Of a stretch of 64,000 nt of DNA, positions 42,710 to 52,419 are shown one piece after another. Origin of the DNA: Agrobacterium tumefaciens (GTDB taxonomy: Bacteria > Pseudomonadota > Alphaproteobacteria > Rhizobiales > Rhizobiaceae); assembly GCF_009649785.1 (NCBI RefSeq), contig NZ_WJOK01000001.1, positions 1 to 64,000 on the forward strand, in the 5' to 3' direction. Each line of letters begins with the position of its first letter. The stretch's first letter is position 1. Both the position numbers and the translations under genes were made by a program. Below the pieces are notes generated by a model that was not told the DNA's origin, did not search any database, and saw nothing but the letters and a program-made list of their open reading frames with translations.

Positions 42710-45358
42710 ATGCCCGTTGAAACGAAAACCACCTGTCCCTATTGCGGTGTCGGCTGCGGCGTCATCGCCACCGTTGCCGATGACGGCATCGTTTCCGTCA
42801 AAGGCGATCCGGACCACCCCGCCAATTTCGGCCGGCTGTGTTCCAAGGGTTCGGCTCTGGCCGAAACCATCGACCTCGACGGACGGCTGCTCCATCCCGA
42901 AATCCACGGAAAGCGGGTGGCATGGGACGAAGCGCTTCAACTCGTTGCTTCAAGATTCTCCGAGGCCATCTCCGAGCACGGCCCGGATTCGGTTGCCTTT
43001 TACGTTTCCGGCCAATTGCTGACGGAGGATTATTACCTCGCCAACAAGCTGATGAAGGGTTTCATCGGATCGGCCAATATCGATACGAATTCAAGGCTTT
43101 GCATGTCGTCTTCGGTCGCCGGCCATCGCCGCGCCTTCGGGGCCGATACGGTGCCCGGCACCTATGAGGATATGGAGCTTGCCGATCTGGTAATCCTCAC
43201 CGGATCCAATCTCGCCTGGTGTCATCCCGTCCTCTATCAACGGCTTGCTGCCGCAAAGGCGGCGCGGCCGGACATGAAGGTGGTGGTCATCGATCCGCGC
43301 CGGACGATGAGCGCAGATATTGCCGATATGCGCCTCGCCATCCGCCCGGATGGGGATGTGGCGCTGTTTACCGGTCTTCTGGCCCATCTTTCCGGCAGTT
43401 CCGCGTTCGATAATGCTTATGTTGGAAACCACACTGTAGGCCTCGATGCCGCGATGCAGGCAGCGACCGGGCACAGCCTGCCGGAGATTGCCGACAAGAC
43501 CGGTCTGACAATCGTGGAATTGATTTCCTTTTACGAATTGTTCGAACGCACGCAAAAAACCGTCACCTGCTACAGTCAGGGCGTCAACCAGTCGCAAAGC
43601 GGCACCGACAAGGTCAACGCCATCATCAATTGCCATCTCGCCACAGGCCGCATCGGCCGGCCGGGCATGGGGCCGTTTTCGCTGACCGGCCAACCCAACG
43701 CCATGGGCGGACGCGAGGTGGGCGGGCTTGCCAATATGCTGGCGGCCCATATGGCCATCGAGAGCGCTGAAGACCGCGACCGCGTGCAGCGCTTCTGGGC
43801 CTCGCCGGCGATTGCGCAGAAGCCTGGCCTCAAGGCCGTGGATATGTTCCGGGCGGTTGCCGATGGCCGCATCAAGGCGCTGTGGATCATGGCCACCAAC
43901 CCCGTCGTTTCCATGCCGGATGCCGGTGCCGTCGAGGCGGCGATCAAGGCCTGTCCCTTTGTCGTGGTGTCCGATCTCATCGCCAATACCGATACCGCCC
44001 GCCACGCCCATGTGCTGTTGCCATCGCTCGGCTGGGGTGAAAAAGACGGCACGGTCACCAATTCCGAACGACGTATTTCCCGCCAGCGCGGTTTTCTTGA
44101 CGCGCCCGGCGAAGCAAAGGCCGACTGGTGGCAATTCGCCGAAGTTGGACGGCGCATGGGTTTTGACGCCGCCTTCGGCTTCCGGCAACCTTCTGAGGTT
44201 TTCGCCGAGCATGCCGCTCTCTCCGGCTTCGAGAACGCCGGAAGCCGCGATTTCGATATCGGCGGGATCGACCGTGATTCCTACGGTACGATGAAACCGT
44301 TTCAATGGCCAAAAGCCGGACGCGGTGAAGCCGCCAATACCCGCTTTTTCGCGGATGGCCGCTTTTTCCATGCGGATGGCAAGGCCCGTTTCATCGCCAC
44401 GGCACTGCCGGAGACCCGCAGGACATCGGCGGACTACCCGCTGACGCTGAATACTGGCCGTATCCGCGACCAATGGCACACCATGACCCGCACCGGCAAA
44501 AGCGCGCGGCTCACCGCCCATATCGCCGAACCCTTTGCCGAACTTCACCCGCGCGATGCGCAGGCGCTGGGCATCGAAAGCGCCGATCTGGTGGAGCTTG
44601 AAAGCCCGCACGGCAAGGTCCTGCTGCGGGCGCTGGTCAGCGAGAGGCAGGCACGGGGAGCTGTGTTTGCGCCGATGCACTGGAACGACCAGTTCGCCTC
44701 GCAGGCCCGCATCGATATGCTCGTGCCAGCGGTCACGGACCCGCATTCCGGCCAGCCCGCTTCGAAGAATGTCGGCGTGAGTGCACGACGTTTTGTAGCG
44801 AAAGCCTATGGATTTGCGATCTCCCGCACCCGGCCTGATGCGCCGGGCTGCGCCTATTGGGCAGTTGCGAAGGCGGATGGCGGCTACCGCATGGAGCTTG
44901 CCTTCGAGGAACAGCCGCAGGACTGGACGCTCTGGGCGCGACGGGTTTTCGGCATCGATATCAGGGTTGAGCCTCTGGGTTACAGTGACCGGGAGACGGG
45001 CGATCTGCGGCTTGCTTTCTTCGACGGTGATACCCTGCTGGCGGCGCTCTTCGTCGCCAGAGAGCCGGTGGCCGTTGCCCGCAACTGGGCGATTTCACAG
45101 CTGAACGAACGCCATGAGGATTTGCGCATGCGTTTTGCGCTGGTCGCCGGGCGTCCCGGCGCCGGCCGCGCCGATCCGGGGGCGACGGTCTGCTCCTGCT
45201 TCAATGTCGGGGTCAACCATATCACGGCTGCCATCCGCAATGGCTGCCACAGCGTCGAAGCCATAGGTGCTGCGTTGAATGCCGGAACCAATTGCGGCTC
45301 CTGCCGCGCCGAGATCAGGGGGATCATCGATGGATGCCTTAAAACCGCAGCTGAATGA
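42710..45358 (+). CDS. nasA: Assimilatory nitrate reductase catalytic subunit
   Basis: This 882-residue molybdopterin enzyme reduces nitrate to nitrite in the cytoplasm. Cys9, Cys12, Cys16 and Cys44 (TTCPYCGVGCG; GRLCSKG) bind the N-terminal [4Fe-4S] cluster. The bis-MGD domain contains NSRLCMSSSVAGHRRAFGADTVP and TNPVVSMPD. The C terminus has a BFD-type [2Fe-2S] domain (VCSCFNVGVNHI ... NCGSCRAEI), as in NasA/NarB-type enzymes. GAGGG eight bases before the ATG at 42710 fixes the start. cysG overlaps its 3' end. No separate NasB-type reductase gene is adjacent, so the electron donor is unclear. Confidence 0.93.
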   Translation: MPVETKTTCPYCGVGCGVIATVADDGIVSVKGDPDHPANFGRLCSKGSALAETIDLDGRLLHPEIHGKRVAWDEALQLVASRFSEAISEHGPDSVAFYVSGQLLTEDYYLANKLMKGFIGSANIDTNSRLCMSSSVAGHRRAFGADTVPGTYEDMELADLVILTGSNLAWCHPVLYQRLAAAKAARPDMKVVVIDPRRTMSADIADMRLAIRPDGDVALFTGLLAHLSGSSAFDNAYVGNHTVGLDAAMQAATGHSLPEIADKTGLTIVELISFYELFERTQKTVTCYSQGVNQSQSGTDKVNAIINCHLATGRIGRPGMGPFSLTGQPNAMGGREVGGLANMLAAHMAIESAEDRDRVQRFWASPAIAQKPGLKAVDMFRAVADGRIKALWIMATNPVVSMPDAGAVEAAIKACPFVVVSDLIANTDTARHAHVLLPSLGWGEKDGTVTNSERRISRQRGFLDAPGEAKADWWQFAEVGRRMGFDAAFGFRQPSEVFAEHAALSGFENAGSRDFDIGGIDRDSYGTMKPFQWPKAGRGEAANTRFFADGRFFHADGKARFIATALPETRRTSADYPLTLNTGRIRDQWHTMTRTGKSARLTAHIAEPFAELHPRDAQALGIESADLVELESPHGKVLLRALVSERQARGAVFAPMHWNDQFASQARIDMLVPAVTDPHSGQPASKNVGVSARRFVAKAYGFAISRTRPDAPGCAYWAVAKADGGYRMELAFEEQPQDWTLWARRVFGIDIRVEPLGYSDRETGDLRLAFFDGDTLLAALFVAREPVAVARNWAISQLNERHEDLRMRFALVAGRPGAGRADPGATVCSCFNVGVNHITAAIRNGCHSVEAIGAALNAGTNCGSCRAEIRGIIDGCLKTAAE

Positions 45359-46808
45359 ACCGAACCGCATGGAGAAGCTCGCCAAGTTGCCGGTCTTCTG
45401 GGGGCTTGAGGGCAAGCGCGTGGTGCTGGCGGGCGGATCGGATGGGGCCGCATGGAAAGCGGAACTGCTGCTTGCCTGCGGGGCGGAACTTCACCTCTAT
45501 TGCGAGGAAAGCGAGCTTTCGGATTGCTTTGCGGCGCTCGTCTCGACAAGCCAGATGCTGACATGGCATGACCGTTCCTGGGGTCCGGATAGTTTCAAAG
45601 GCGCGGAACTGGCGCTGGCGGATTGTGAAACCGACGAAGAGGCGGGAAGATTTTACAATGCCGCGCGCTCTGCCGGCGTGCCTGTCAATGTCATCGACAA
45701 GCCGGAATTCTGCCAGTTCCAGTTTGGCTCCATCGTCAATCGTTCGCCGGTGGTGGTGTCGATCTCCACCGATGGCGCCGCACCCATTCTGGCGCAGGCC
45801 ATTCGCCGGCGCATCGAGACTTTGCTGCCGCTCGCTCTCAAGGATTGGGGCGCGCTTGCCCAGACCATCCGAGAGCGGGTCAATATACGCCTCGCGCCCG
45901 GCACGGCGCGGCGATCATTCTGGGAGAAATTTGTCGACCGGGCGTTTACCGAAAGGCTGGATGAGGGCAGCGAAGAAAGGCTGCTGACAGACATCGGCAC
46001 GCAGGCAGGTCGGAAAGGATCGGCACGCGGCCTTGTGACGCTGGTCGGTGCCGGACCGGGCGATGCCGAGCTGCTGACGCTGAAAGCGGTACGCGCCTTG
46101 CAGGCGGCGGATGTCATTCTGTTCGACGATCTCGTTTCATCCGAGGTGCTGGAACTGGCGCGGCGGGAGGCGAAGCGTATGCTTGTTGGCAAACGCGGCG
46201 GCCGGGAAAGCTGCAAGCAGGAAGATATTAACGACATGATGATCCGCCTTGCCAAGGCCGGCAAAAGGGTAGTGCGGCTGAAATCCGGCGATCCGATGAT
46301 TTTCGGACGCGCCGGCGAGGAGATCGCAGCGCTGGAGGCTGAAAACATCCCGGTCGAAATCGTGCCAGGCATCACCGCGGCAAGCGCCATGGCTTCGCGG
46401 CTCGGCGTTTCCCTCACCCACCGCGATCACGCCCAGTCGGTCCGCTTCGTCACCGGGCACTCCAGACAGGGCAAGCTGCCGGAGAATATAGACTGGCAGT
46501 CCCTGTCGAACCCTTCCGTGACCACGGTTTTTTACATGGGCGGGCGAACCGCTGCCAGCATCGAGGAAGCCCTTCTGGCGCATGGCATGCCGGCCTCGAC
46601 GCCCGTCGCCATCATGATTTCCGTCAGCCGCGAAAATGAGCAGCGCTGGTGCGGTTCGCTGGTGCAACTGGCTGCGGCGGTTGAGCGAATGGGCGTGAAC
46701 GAGCCTATATTGATCGGCATCGGTGATGCGTTTGGTGCTGCAATCTCTGCGTTTTCCGAGATCGGCCTGCCGAAGCCGGTCCCGATGTCAATTCAGAAAG
46801 CCGGCTAA
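45330..46808 (+). CDS. cysG: CysG, multifunctional siroheme synthase
   Basis: The 492-residue protein fuses an N-terminal SirC/Met8-like domain (KRVVLAGGSDGAAWKAELLL; precorrin-2 dehydrogenase and ferrochelatase) to a C-terminal uroporphyrinogen-III methyltransferase (GLVTLVGAGPGDAELLTLKAV from about residue 236; MLVGKRGG; VVRLKSGDPMIFGRAGEE). It makes the siroheme required by NirB. I chose the ATG at 45330, which has GGGGGA upstream and overlaps the reductase gene by 29 bases; 45369 is an alternative with a poor ribosome site. The overlap implies translational coupling within the nitrate operon. Confidence 0.93.
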   Translation: MDALKPQLNEPNRMEKLAKLPVFWGLEGKRVVLAGGSDGAAWKAELLLACGAELHLYCEESELSDCFAALVSTSQMLTWHDRSWGPDSFKGAELALADCETDEEAGRFYNAARSAGVPVNVIDKPEFCQFQFGSIVNRSPVVVSISTDGAAPILAQAIRRRIETLLPLALKDWGALAQTIRERVNIRLAPGTARRSFWEKFVDRAFTERLDEGSEERLLTDIGTQAGRKGSARGLVTLVGAGPGDAELLTLKAVRALQAADVILFDDLVSSEVLELARREAKRMLVGKRGGRESCKQEDINDMMIRLAKAGKRVVRLKSGDPMIFGRAGEEIAALEAENIPVEIVPGITAASAMASRLGVSLTHRDHAQSVRFVTGHSRQGKLPENIDWQSLSNPSVTTVFYMGGRTAASIEEALLAHGMPASTPVAIMISVSRENEQRWCGSLVQLAAAVERMGVNEPILIGIGDAFGAAISAFSEIGLPKPVPMSIQKAG

Positions 46809-46885
46809 TAATCTTGCTGGTTCGTGCGGATACGTTTTTCGCGTACCTCCGCAAGTGGACCTGATCGGCGCCACAAAACCGTCCC

Positions 46886-46926
46886 TTGACATTGGTTTTT
46901 CGTTCGCTCTTCAATAAAACGAAAAA
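46886..46926 (+). promoter_or_regulatory. glpR promoter with candidate GlpR operator
   Basis: A TTGACA at 46886-46891 is followed by an inverted repeat TTTTTCGTT (46896-46904) / AACGAAAAA (46918-46926) covering the -10 region. TTTCGTT-type repeats are typical for DeoR-family regulators, and the same TTCGTTT unit recurs in front of glpD. GlpR probably represses itself here. Confidence 0.55.
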
Positions 46927-46949
46927 ATTGAAAGAGGAGGGAGGGTGAA

Positions 46950-47723
46950 ATGATGCTCACACCGCGTCAGGATGAAATCGTTGCGCTGGCGAAAGCAAGC
47001 GGGCGTGTGCTGGTGGACGAGCTGGCCACGCGGTTTTCGGTAACGCCACAGACGATCCGCAAGGACCTCAACGATCTCTGCGATACGCGGGTGCTGACGC
47101 GCATCCATGGCGGCGCACTTTTTCCGAGCGGCAACGAAAACGTCAAATACGAGGCACGCCGTGCGATCGCCTCCTCCGAAAAGCAGGCGATCGGCGCCGC
47201 TGCCGCTGCCCTCATCCCCAACAATTCCTCGCTTTTCATCAATATAGGTACGACGACCGAGGCGGTGGGCGAAGCGCTGGCGGATCATCACGAGTTGATG
47301 GTCATCACCAACAATATTAATGTTGCCAACAGGTTACGGGTTTTTCCGGGCATTGAGGTGGTGATCGCTGGCGGCGTCGTGCGCGGTTCCGATGGCGGCA
47401 TCGTCGGGGAGGCCGCAGTGGATTTTATCCGCCAGTTCAAGGTCGATTTCGCCGTCATCGGCGTTTCTGCAATCGATGAAGACGGCGCTTTGCTGGATTT
47501 CGACTTTCGCGAGGTCAAGGTTGCCCAGGCGATCATGTCCAACGCTCGCCACGTCATTCTTGTATCGGATTCACTGAAATTCGAGCGGACGGCGCCGGTG
47601 CGCATCGGCCATCTTTCACAGGTGCACACCTTCATTACCGATCATTGTCCGGTCGATTCGATCCGATCCATCTGTGCCGATCATGACGTCAGGTTGATTG
47701 AAACCGAGGTTGGGGAGCCTTGA
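46950..47723 (+). CDS. glpR: GlpR, DeoR-family repressor of glycerol genes
   Basis: The 257-residue protein has an N-terminal DeoR HTH (TPRQDEIVALAKASGRVLVDELATRFSVTPQTIRKDLNDL) and a sugar-phosphate-sensing DeoRC domain (LFINIGTTTEAVGEAL; VIAGGVVRGSDGGIVGEAAVDF). By family and position it represses glycerol use and is released by a glycerol-derived phosphate, probably glycerol-3-phosphate. A very strong ribosome site (AGGAGGGAGGG) precedes the start. glpD follows after 108 bases with its own promoter and TTCGTTT repeats. Confidence 0.9.
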   Translation: MMLTPRQDEIVALAKASGRVLVDELATRFSVTPQTIRKDLNDLCDTRVLTRIHGGALFPSGNENVKYEARRAIASSEKQAIGAAAAALIPNNSSLFINIGTTTEAVGEALADHHELMVITNNINVANRLRVFPGIEVVIAGGVVRGSDGGIVGEAAVDFIRQFKVDFAVIGVSAIDEDGALLDFDFREVKVAQAIMSNARHVILVSDSLKFERTAPVRIGHLSQVHTFITDHCPVDSIRSICADHDVRLIETEVGEP

Positions 47724-47740
47724 TCCGAACCGTCCCGGAA

Positions 47741-47775
47741 TTTCGTTTGACATTCGTTTTGTCTTCAAATTAGAT
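47741..47775 (+). promoter_or_regulatory. glpD promoter with repeated TTCGTTT motifs
   Basis: TTGACA (47747-47752) and TTAGAT (47770-47775), 17 bases apart, lie among two direct repeats TTCGTTT (47742-47748 and 47753-47759) spaced 11 bases apart, one helical turn. They resemble the motif at the glpR promoter, so GlpR is the likely binder. Confidence 0.55.
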
Positions 47776-47831
47776 GTCCGTGCTTTCAATATATCGATGA
47801 GGAGAGCGTCGATGAAAGCGCGGGAGGGTCC

Positions 47832-49355
47832 ATGTCTGACGAGGCAATCCACGATGTTTTCGTGATCGGCGGCGGCATCAACGGCTGCGGCATCGCGCGT
47901 GACGCTGTCGGCAGGGGTTATTCCGTTGCGCTTGCGGAAATGAACGATTTTGCCTCCGGCACCTCTTCGGCCGCCACAAAGCTCATTCATGGCGGTTTGC
48001 GTTATCTCGAACATTACGAATTTCGTCTGGTGCGAGAAGCGCTGATGGAGCGCGAGGTGTTGTGGGCCATGGCGCCGCACATCATCTGGCCCATGCGCTT
48101 TGTTCTGCCATTCCAGAAGGGCGGCGTGCGCCCGGCCTGGCTCGTGCGTCTCGGGCTTTTTCTTTATGACCATCTCGGCGGCCGCAAGCTTTTGCCCGCC
48201 ACCCGCTCGCTCGATCTGCGCCGTGATCCCGCAGGGAAACCGCTGAAGCCGATTTTTGCCCGGGCTTTCGAATATTCTGACGGCTGGGTGGACGATGCCC
48301 GTCTTGTGGTGCTGAACGCCCGCGATGCCGCCGATCGCGGCGCCTTGATCCTCAACCGCACGCAGGTCGTTTCGGCACGCCGCGAAGGCGCCTTCTGGCG
48401 GGTCGAAACGACAAATGGTGCCGGAGAAACCGCGACCTACCGGGCGCGCATGCTTGTAAATGCGGCCGGCCCCTGGGTAGACAAGGTTCTGGCTGCGACA
48501 TTCGGTAAAAACAATGTCCACAATGTCCGCCTCGTGCAGGGCAGCCACATCATCGTGCGCAAGAAGTTTTCCGATCCGCGCGCCTATTTTTTCCAGAACC
48601 CGGACGGGCGCATCATCTTCGCCATCCCTTATGAGCAGGATTTTACCCTGATCGGCACGACGGATCGCGACTATACCGCCGACCCCCGGGCTGTTAAGAT
48701 CAGCGACGAGGAGATCAGCTATCTTTGCAACGCGGCGAGCGAATATTTCGCTGAACCGGTGACGTCGGCCGATATCGTCTGGACCTATTCCGGCGTGCGG
48801 CCGCTGTTTGACGACGGCGCATCGAAAGCGCAGGAGGCAACCCGCGATTATGTGCTGAAAACCGAAGGAGCTGAAGGCGAAGCGCCGCTTCTCAATATCT
48901 TCGGTGGCAAGCTCACCACCTATCGACGGCTTGCCGAACATGCTCTTGAAAAAATCGGTGATGCGCTGGGTGAAAAGGGCTCGCCGTGGACGGCAGGTTC
49001 ACATTTGCCGGGCGGAAATTTCGGTGCCGAGGCTTATGCGGGAGAGGTCACGGCCCTGCGGTCGCGTTATCCTTTCCTCGATGAGCGGCATGCGAAGCGG
49101 CTCATCCGCTGCTACGGAACGGACGCTGCGTCGATTATTGGCAATGCCGGGGACATGGCAGGGCTAGGACGGCATTTCGGCGGCACGCTTTATGAGGCCG
49201 AGGTGCGCTGGCTGATGGCCCGGGAATGGGCGCTGACGGCGGAGGATATTCTGTGGCGCCGCACCAAGCAGGGGCTTTTCTTTACCCAAGAAGAGGTGCG
49301 CGGGCTGGAGGATTATATCGATGACATTGCAGGTGGACGCTTGAAGGCAATCTGA
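47832..49355 (+). CDS. glpD: GlpD, FAD-dependent glycerol-3-phosphate dehydrogenase
   Basis: This 507-residue membrane-associated enzyme oxidises sn-glycerol-3-phosphate to dihydroxyacetone phosphate, passing electrons to quinone. DVFVIGGGINGCGIARDAV (residues 5-23) is the FAD-binding motif; TKLIHGGLRYLEHYEF and FGGKLTTYRRLAEHAL are family blocks. GGGAGGG precedes the ATG. In Rhizobium leguminosarum glpD is the first gene of a glycerol operon with glpSTPQUV, the same order as here. Confidence 0.95.
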   Translation: MSDEAIHDVFVIGGGINGCGIARDAVGRGYSVALAEMNDFASGTSSAATKLIHGGLRYLEHYEFRLVREALMEREVLWAMAPHIIWPMRFVLPFQKGGVRPAWLVRLGLFLYDHLGGRKLLPATRSLDLRRDPAGKPLKPIFARAFEYSDGWVDDARLVVLNARDAADRGALILNRTQVVSARREGAFWRVETTNGAGETATYRARMLVNAAGPWVDKVLAATFGKNNVHNVRLVQGSHIIVRKKFSDPRAYFFQNPDGRIIFAIPYEQDFTLIGTTDRDYTADPRAVKISDEEISYLCNAASEYFAEPVTSADIVWTYSGVRPLFDDGASKAQEATRDYVLKTEGAEGEAPLLNIFGGKLTTYRRLAEHALEKIGDALGEKGSPWTAGSHLPGGNFGAEAYAGEVTALRSRYPFLDERHAKRLIRCYGTDAASIIGNAGDMAGLGRHFGGTLYEAEVRWLMAREWALTAEDILWRRTKQGLFFTQEEVRGLEDYIDDIAGGRLKAI

Positions 49356-49392
49356 CGATCCGATCAAAAAGCGGAGGAGGCTTTGGATCACC

Positions 49393-50463
49393 ATGCTTGA
49401 ATTGCGAAACGTCTCGAAGATGGCCGGCGGTGAATATCATATTCACCCGACCGATCTGACGTTGCAGCGCGGAAGCCTGAACGTCCTGCTTGGACCGACA
49501 CTTTCGGGCAAGACGACACTCATGCGGCTGATGGCCGGGCTGGACAAGCCAAGTGGCGGTACGATTCTCTTCAATGGGGAGGACGTGACGGGCTGGCCGG
49601 TTCAGAAGCGCAACGTCGCCATGGTCTATCAGCAGTTCATCAATTATCCGGCGCTCAGCGTTTATGAAAACATCGCCTCGCCGATGCGCGTTGCCGGCAA
49701 GGACAAGGCAACGATCGACAGGGAGGTGAGGAAGGCCGCCGAGCTTCTGAGGCTGACGCCCTATCTCGATCGTACGCCTCTCAACCTCTCCGGTGGCCAG
49801 CAACAACGCACGGCACTTGCCCGCGCCATCGTCAAAAACGCCAATCTGGTGCTCCTCGACGAGCCTCTCGCAAATCTCGATTACAAGCTGCGTGAGGAGT
49901 TGCGTGAGGAATTGCCGCGCATCTTTGCCGAATCCGGTGCGATCTTTGTTTACGCCACGACGGAACCCTCCGAAGCTCTGCTGCTTGGTGGCAATACCGC
50001 GACGCTGAACGAGGGCAAGGTAACGCAATTCAGCCGCACGATCGAAGTTTACAGGCGTCCGGTGGATATCGTAACGGCTAAAATATTTGCCGATCCGCCA
50101 CTGAACACCATCGAGGTCATCAAGACGGGCGGCGCCTTCACGCGCGCCGACCATGCGGTTGTGCCGGTGCCGGCGCATCTTGCTGCCATGCCTGACGGTC
50201 CAGTGACCATTGCCTTCCAGCCACATCATCTTTTCCCACAGCAAAAGGGGCAGGCGGCGCAATCCATCCGGGCGCGGACACTGATCTCGGAGATCGCCGG
50301 ATCGGAAAGCTTCGTACATGTGGAATTTTCAGGCCAGCGTTGGGTGATGCTGGCGCAGGGCATTCACGACATCGAGCCGGACACGGAGATCGAACTGTTT
50401 CTCGATACGCGGCACCTGATGGCTTTCGATACGCACGGCCACGCCATCGGCGAAGCGGCTTAA
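49393..50463 (+). CDS. glpS: GlpS, glycerol ABC transporter ATPase with degenerate ATP site
   Basis: This 356-residue MalK-type ATPase is of the glycerol importer known in rhizobia. Walker A is altered (GPTLSGKT, 34-41, lacking the middle Gly), the signature is intact (LSGGQQQR, 132-139), Walker B is normal (LLDEP, about 154-158), but the switch histidine is replaced: YATTE (187-191) where the family has YVTHD. It should therefore pair with GlpT so that its intact signature completes GlpT's ATP site. A C-terminal TOBE-like regulatory domain follows. It lies 37 bases after glpD, and glpT starts 13 bases later. Confidence 0.92.
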   Translation: MLELRNVSKMAGGEYHIHPTDLTLQRGSLNVLLGPTLSGKTTLMRLMAGLDKPSGGTILFNGEDVTGWPVQKRNVAMVYQQFINYPALSVYENIASPMRVAGKDKATIDREVRKAAELLRLTPYLDRTPLNLSGGQQQRTALARAIVKNANLVLLDEPLANLDYKLREELREELPRIFAESGAIFVYATTEPSEALLLGGNTATLNEGKVTQFSRTIEVYRRPVDIVTAKIFADPPLNTIEVIKTGGAFTRADHAVVPVPAHLAAMPDGPVTIAFQPHHLFPQQKGQAAQSIRARTLISEIAGSESFVHVEFSGQRWVMLAQGIHDIEPDTEIELFLDTRHLMAFDTHGHAIGEAA

Positions 50464-50476
50464 GGGGAGATCGATC

Positions 50477-51547
50477 ATGGCACGCATCACGCTCGATCAT
50501 ATTCGCCACGCTTACAACGCCAAGGCGCAGGCGGCAGGTGATTATGCCCTGAAGGAAGTTCATCACGAATGGGAGGATGGCGGTGCCTATGCGCTGCTTG
50601 GCCCTTCCGGCTGCGGCAAGACCACGTTGCTTAACATCATTTCCGGCTTGCTGCGCCCCTCGGAAGGTCGCATCGCCTTTGACGGAACGGATGTCACCGA
50701 TCTTTCCACCGAAGATCGCAACATCGCCCAGGTATTCCAGTTCCCGGTCGTTTACGACACGATGACAGTCTATGACAATCTGGCTTTTCCGCTGCGCAAC
50801 CGGCAAGTGCCGGAAGCCGAAGTCGACCGCCGTGTGCGGGAAATTCTCGAGATGACCGATCTTTCCGGCATGGCCAAACGCCACGCGCGCGGACTTACGG
50901 CGGACCAGAAGCAGAAAATTTCGCTGGCGCGCGGGTTGGTGCGATCCGACGTCAATGCCATCCTCTTCGACGAGCCGCTGACGGTGATCGATCCGCATAT
51001 GAAATGGGTGCTGCGCTCACAGTTGAAGCGCCTCCACCGCCAGTCCGGTTTCACCATGGTCTACGTCACGCACGACCAGACCGAAGCGCTGACTTTCGCC
51101 GACAAGGTGGTGGTCATGTATGACGGACAGATCGTCCAGATCGGCACACCCGCCGAGCTTTTCGAACGCCCGGGACATACGTTCGTCGGTTATTTCATCG
51201 GTTCGCCCGGCATGAATGTGATGCCTGCCAGCATTGATGGCGCAACGGCGGTTGTCGGCGGCCTTGGCGTTCCGCTTGCCGGCGTGCCGGTGGTGGATGG
51301 ATCGAAGCGGATCGAAATCGGCATCCGCCCGGAATTCGTTCGGCTGGAGCGGGGTGGCATGCCCATCACCGTCGACAAGGTCGAGGATATCGGTCGGCAA
51401 AAAATCGTTCGCGCCCGGTTCGCCGGCCAAAAGCTTGCGATTGTCGTTCCGGAGGAGGAGGACATTCCGGCAGAAGCGGGTGTTCGCTTCGATCCGGCCG
51501 CTATCGGTGTCTTTGCCGATTCCTGGCGTGTGAAGATGGGGGCCTGA
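50477..51547 (+). CDS. glpT: GlpT (rhizobial), glycerol ABC transporter ATPase with degenerate signature motif
   Basis: This second 356-residue MalK-type ATPase has intact Walker A (GPSGCGKT, 42-49), Walker B (LFDEP, Asp165-Glu166) and switch His199 (YVTHD), but its signature is degenerate: LTADQ at 140-144 in place of LSGGQ. This is the mirror image of GlpS, so a GlpS-GlpT heterodimer would have one fully canonical and one defective ATP site. The symbol follows the Rhizobium glpSTPQUV naming and is not the E. coli glycerol-3-phosphate antiporter. GGGGAG precedes the ATG. Confidence 0.92.
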   Translation: MARITLDHIRHAYNAKAQAAGDYALKEVHHEWEDGGAYALLGPSGCGKTTLLNIISGLLRPSEGRIAFDGTDVTDLSTEDRNIAQVFQFPVVYDTMTVYDNLAFPLRNRQVPEAEVDRRVREILEMTDLSGMAKRHARGLTADQKQKISLARGLVRSDVNAILFDEPLTVIDPHMKWVLRSQLKRLHRQSGFTMVYVTHDQTEALTFADKVVVMYDGQIVQIGTPAELFERPGHTFVGYFIGSPGMNVMPASIDGATAVVGGLGVPLAGVPVVDGSKRIEIGIRPEFVRLERGGMPITVDKVEDIGRQKIVRARFAGQKLAIVVPEEEDIPAEAGVRFDPAAIGVFADSWRVKMGA

Positions 51548-51549
51548 CC

Positions 51550-52416
<867 letters not shown>

Positions 52417-52419
52417 GAC

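Noticed and set aside
43091..44746. 551-codon minus-strand frame opposite the nitrate reductase gene
   Set aside because: Antisense shadow of a gene with clear cluster-binding cysteines.
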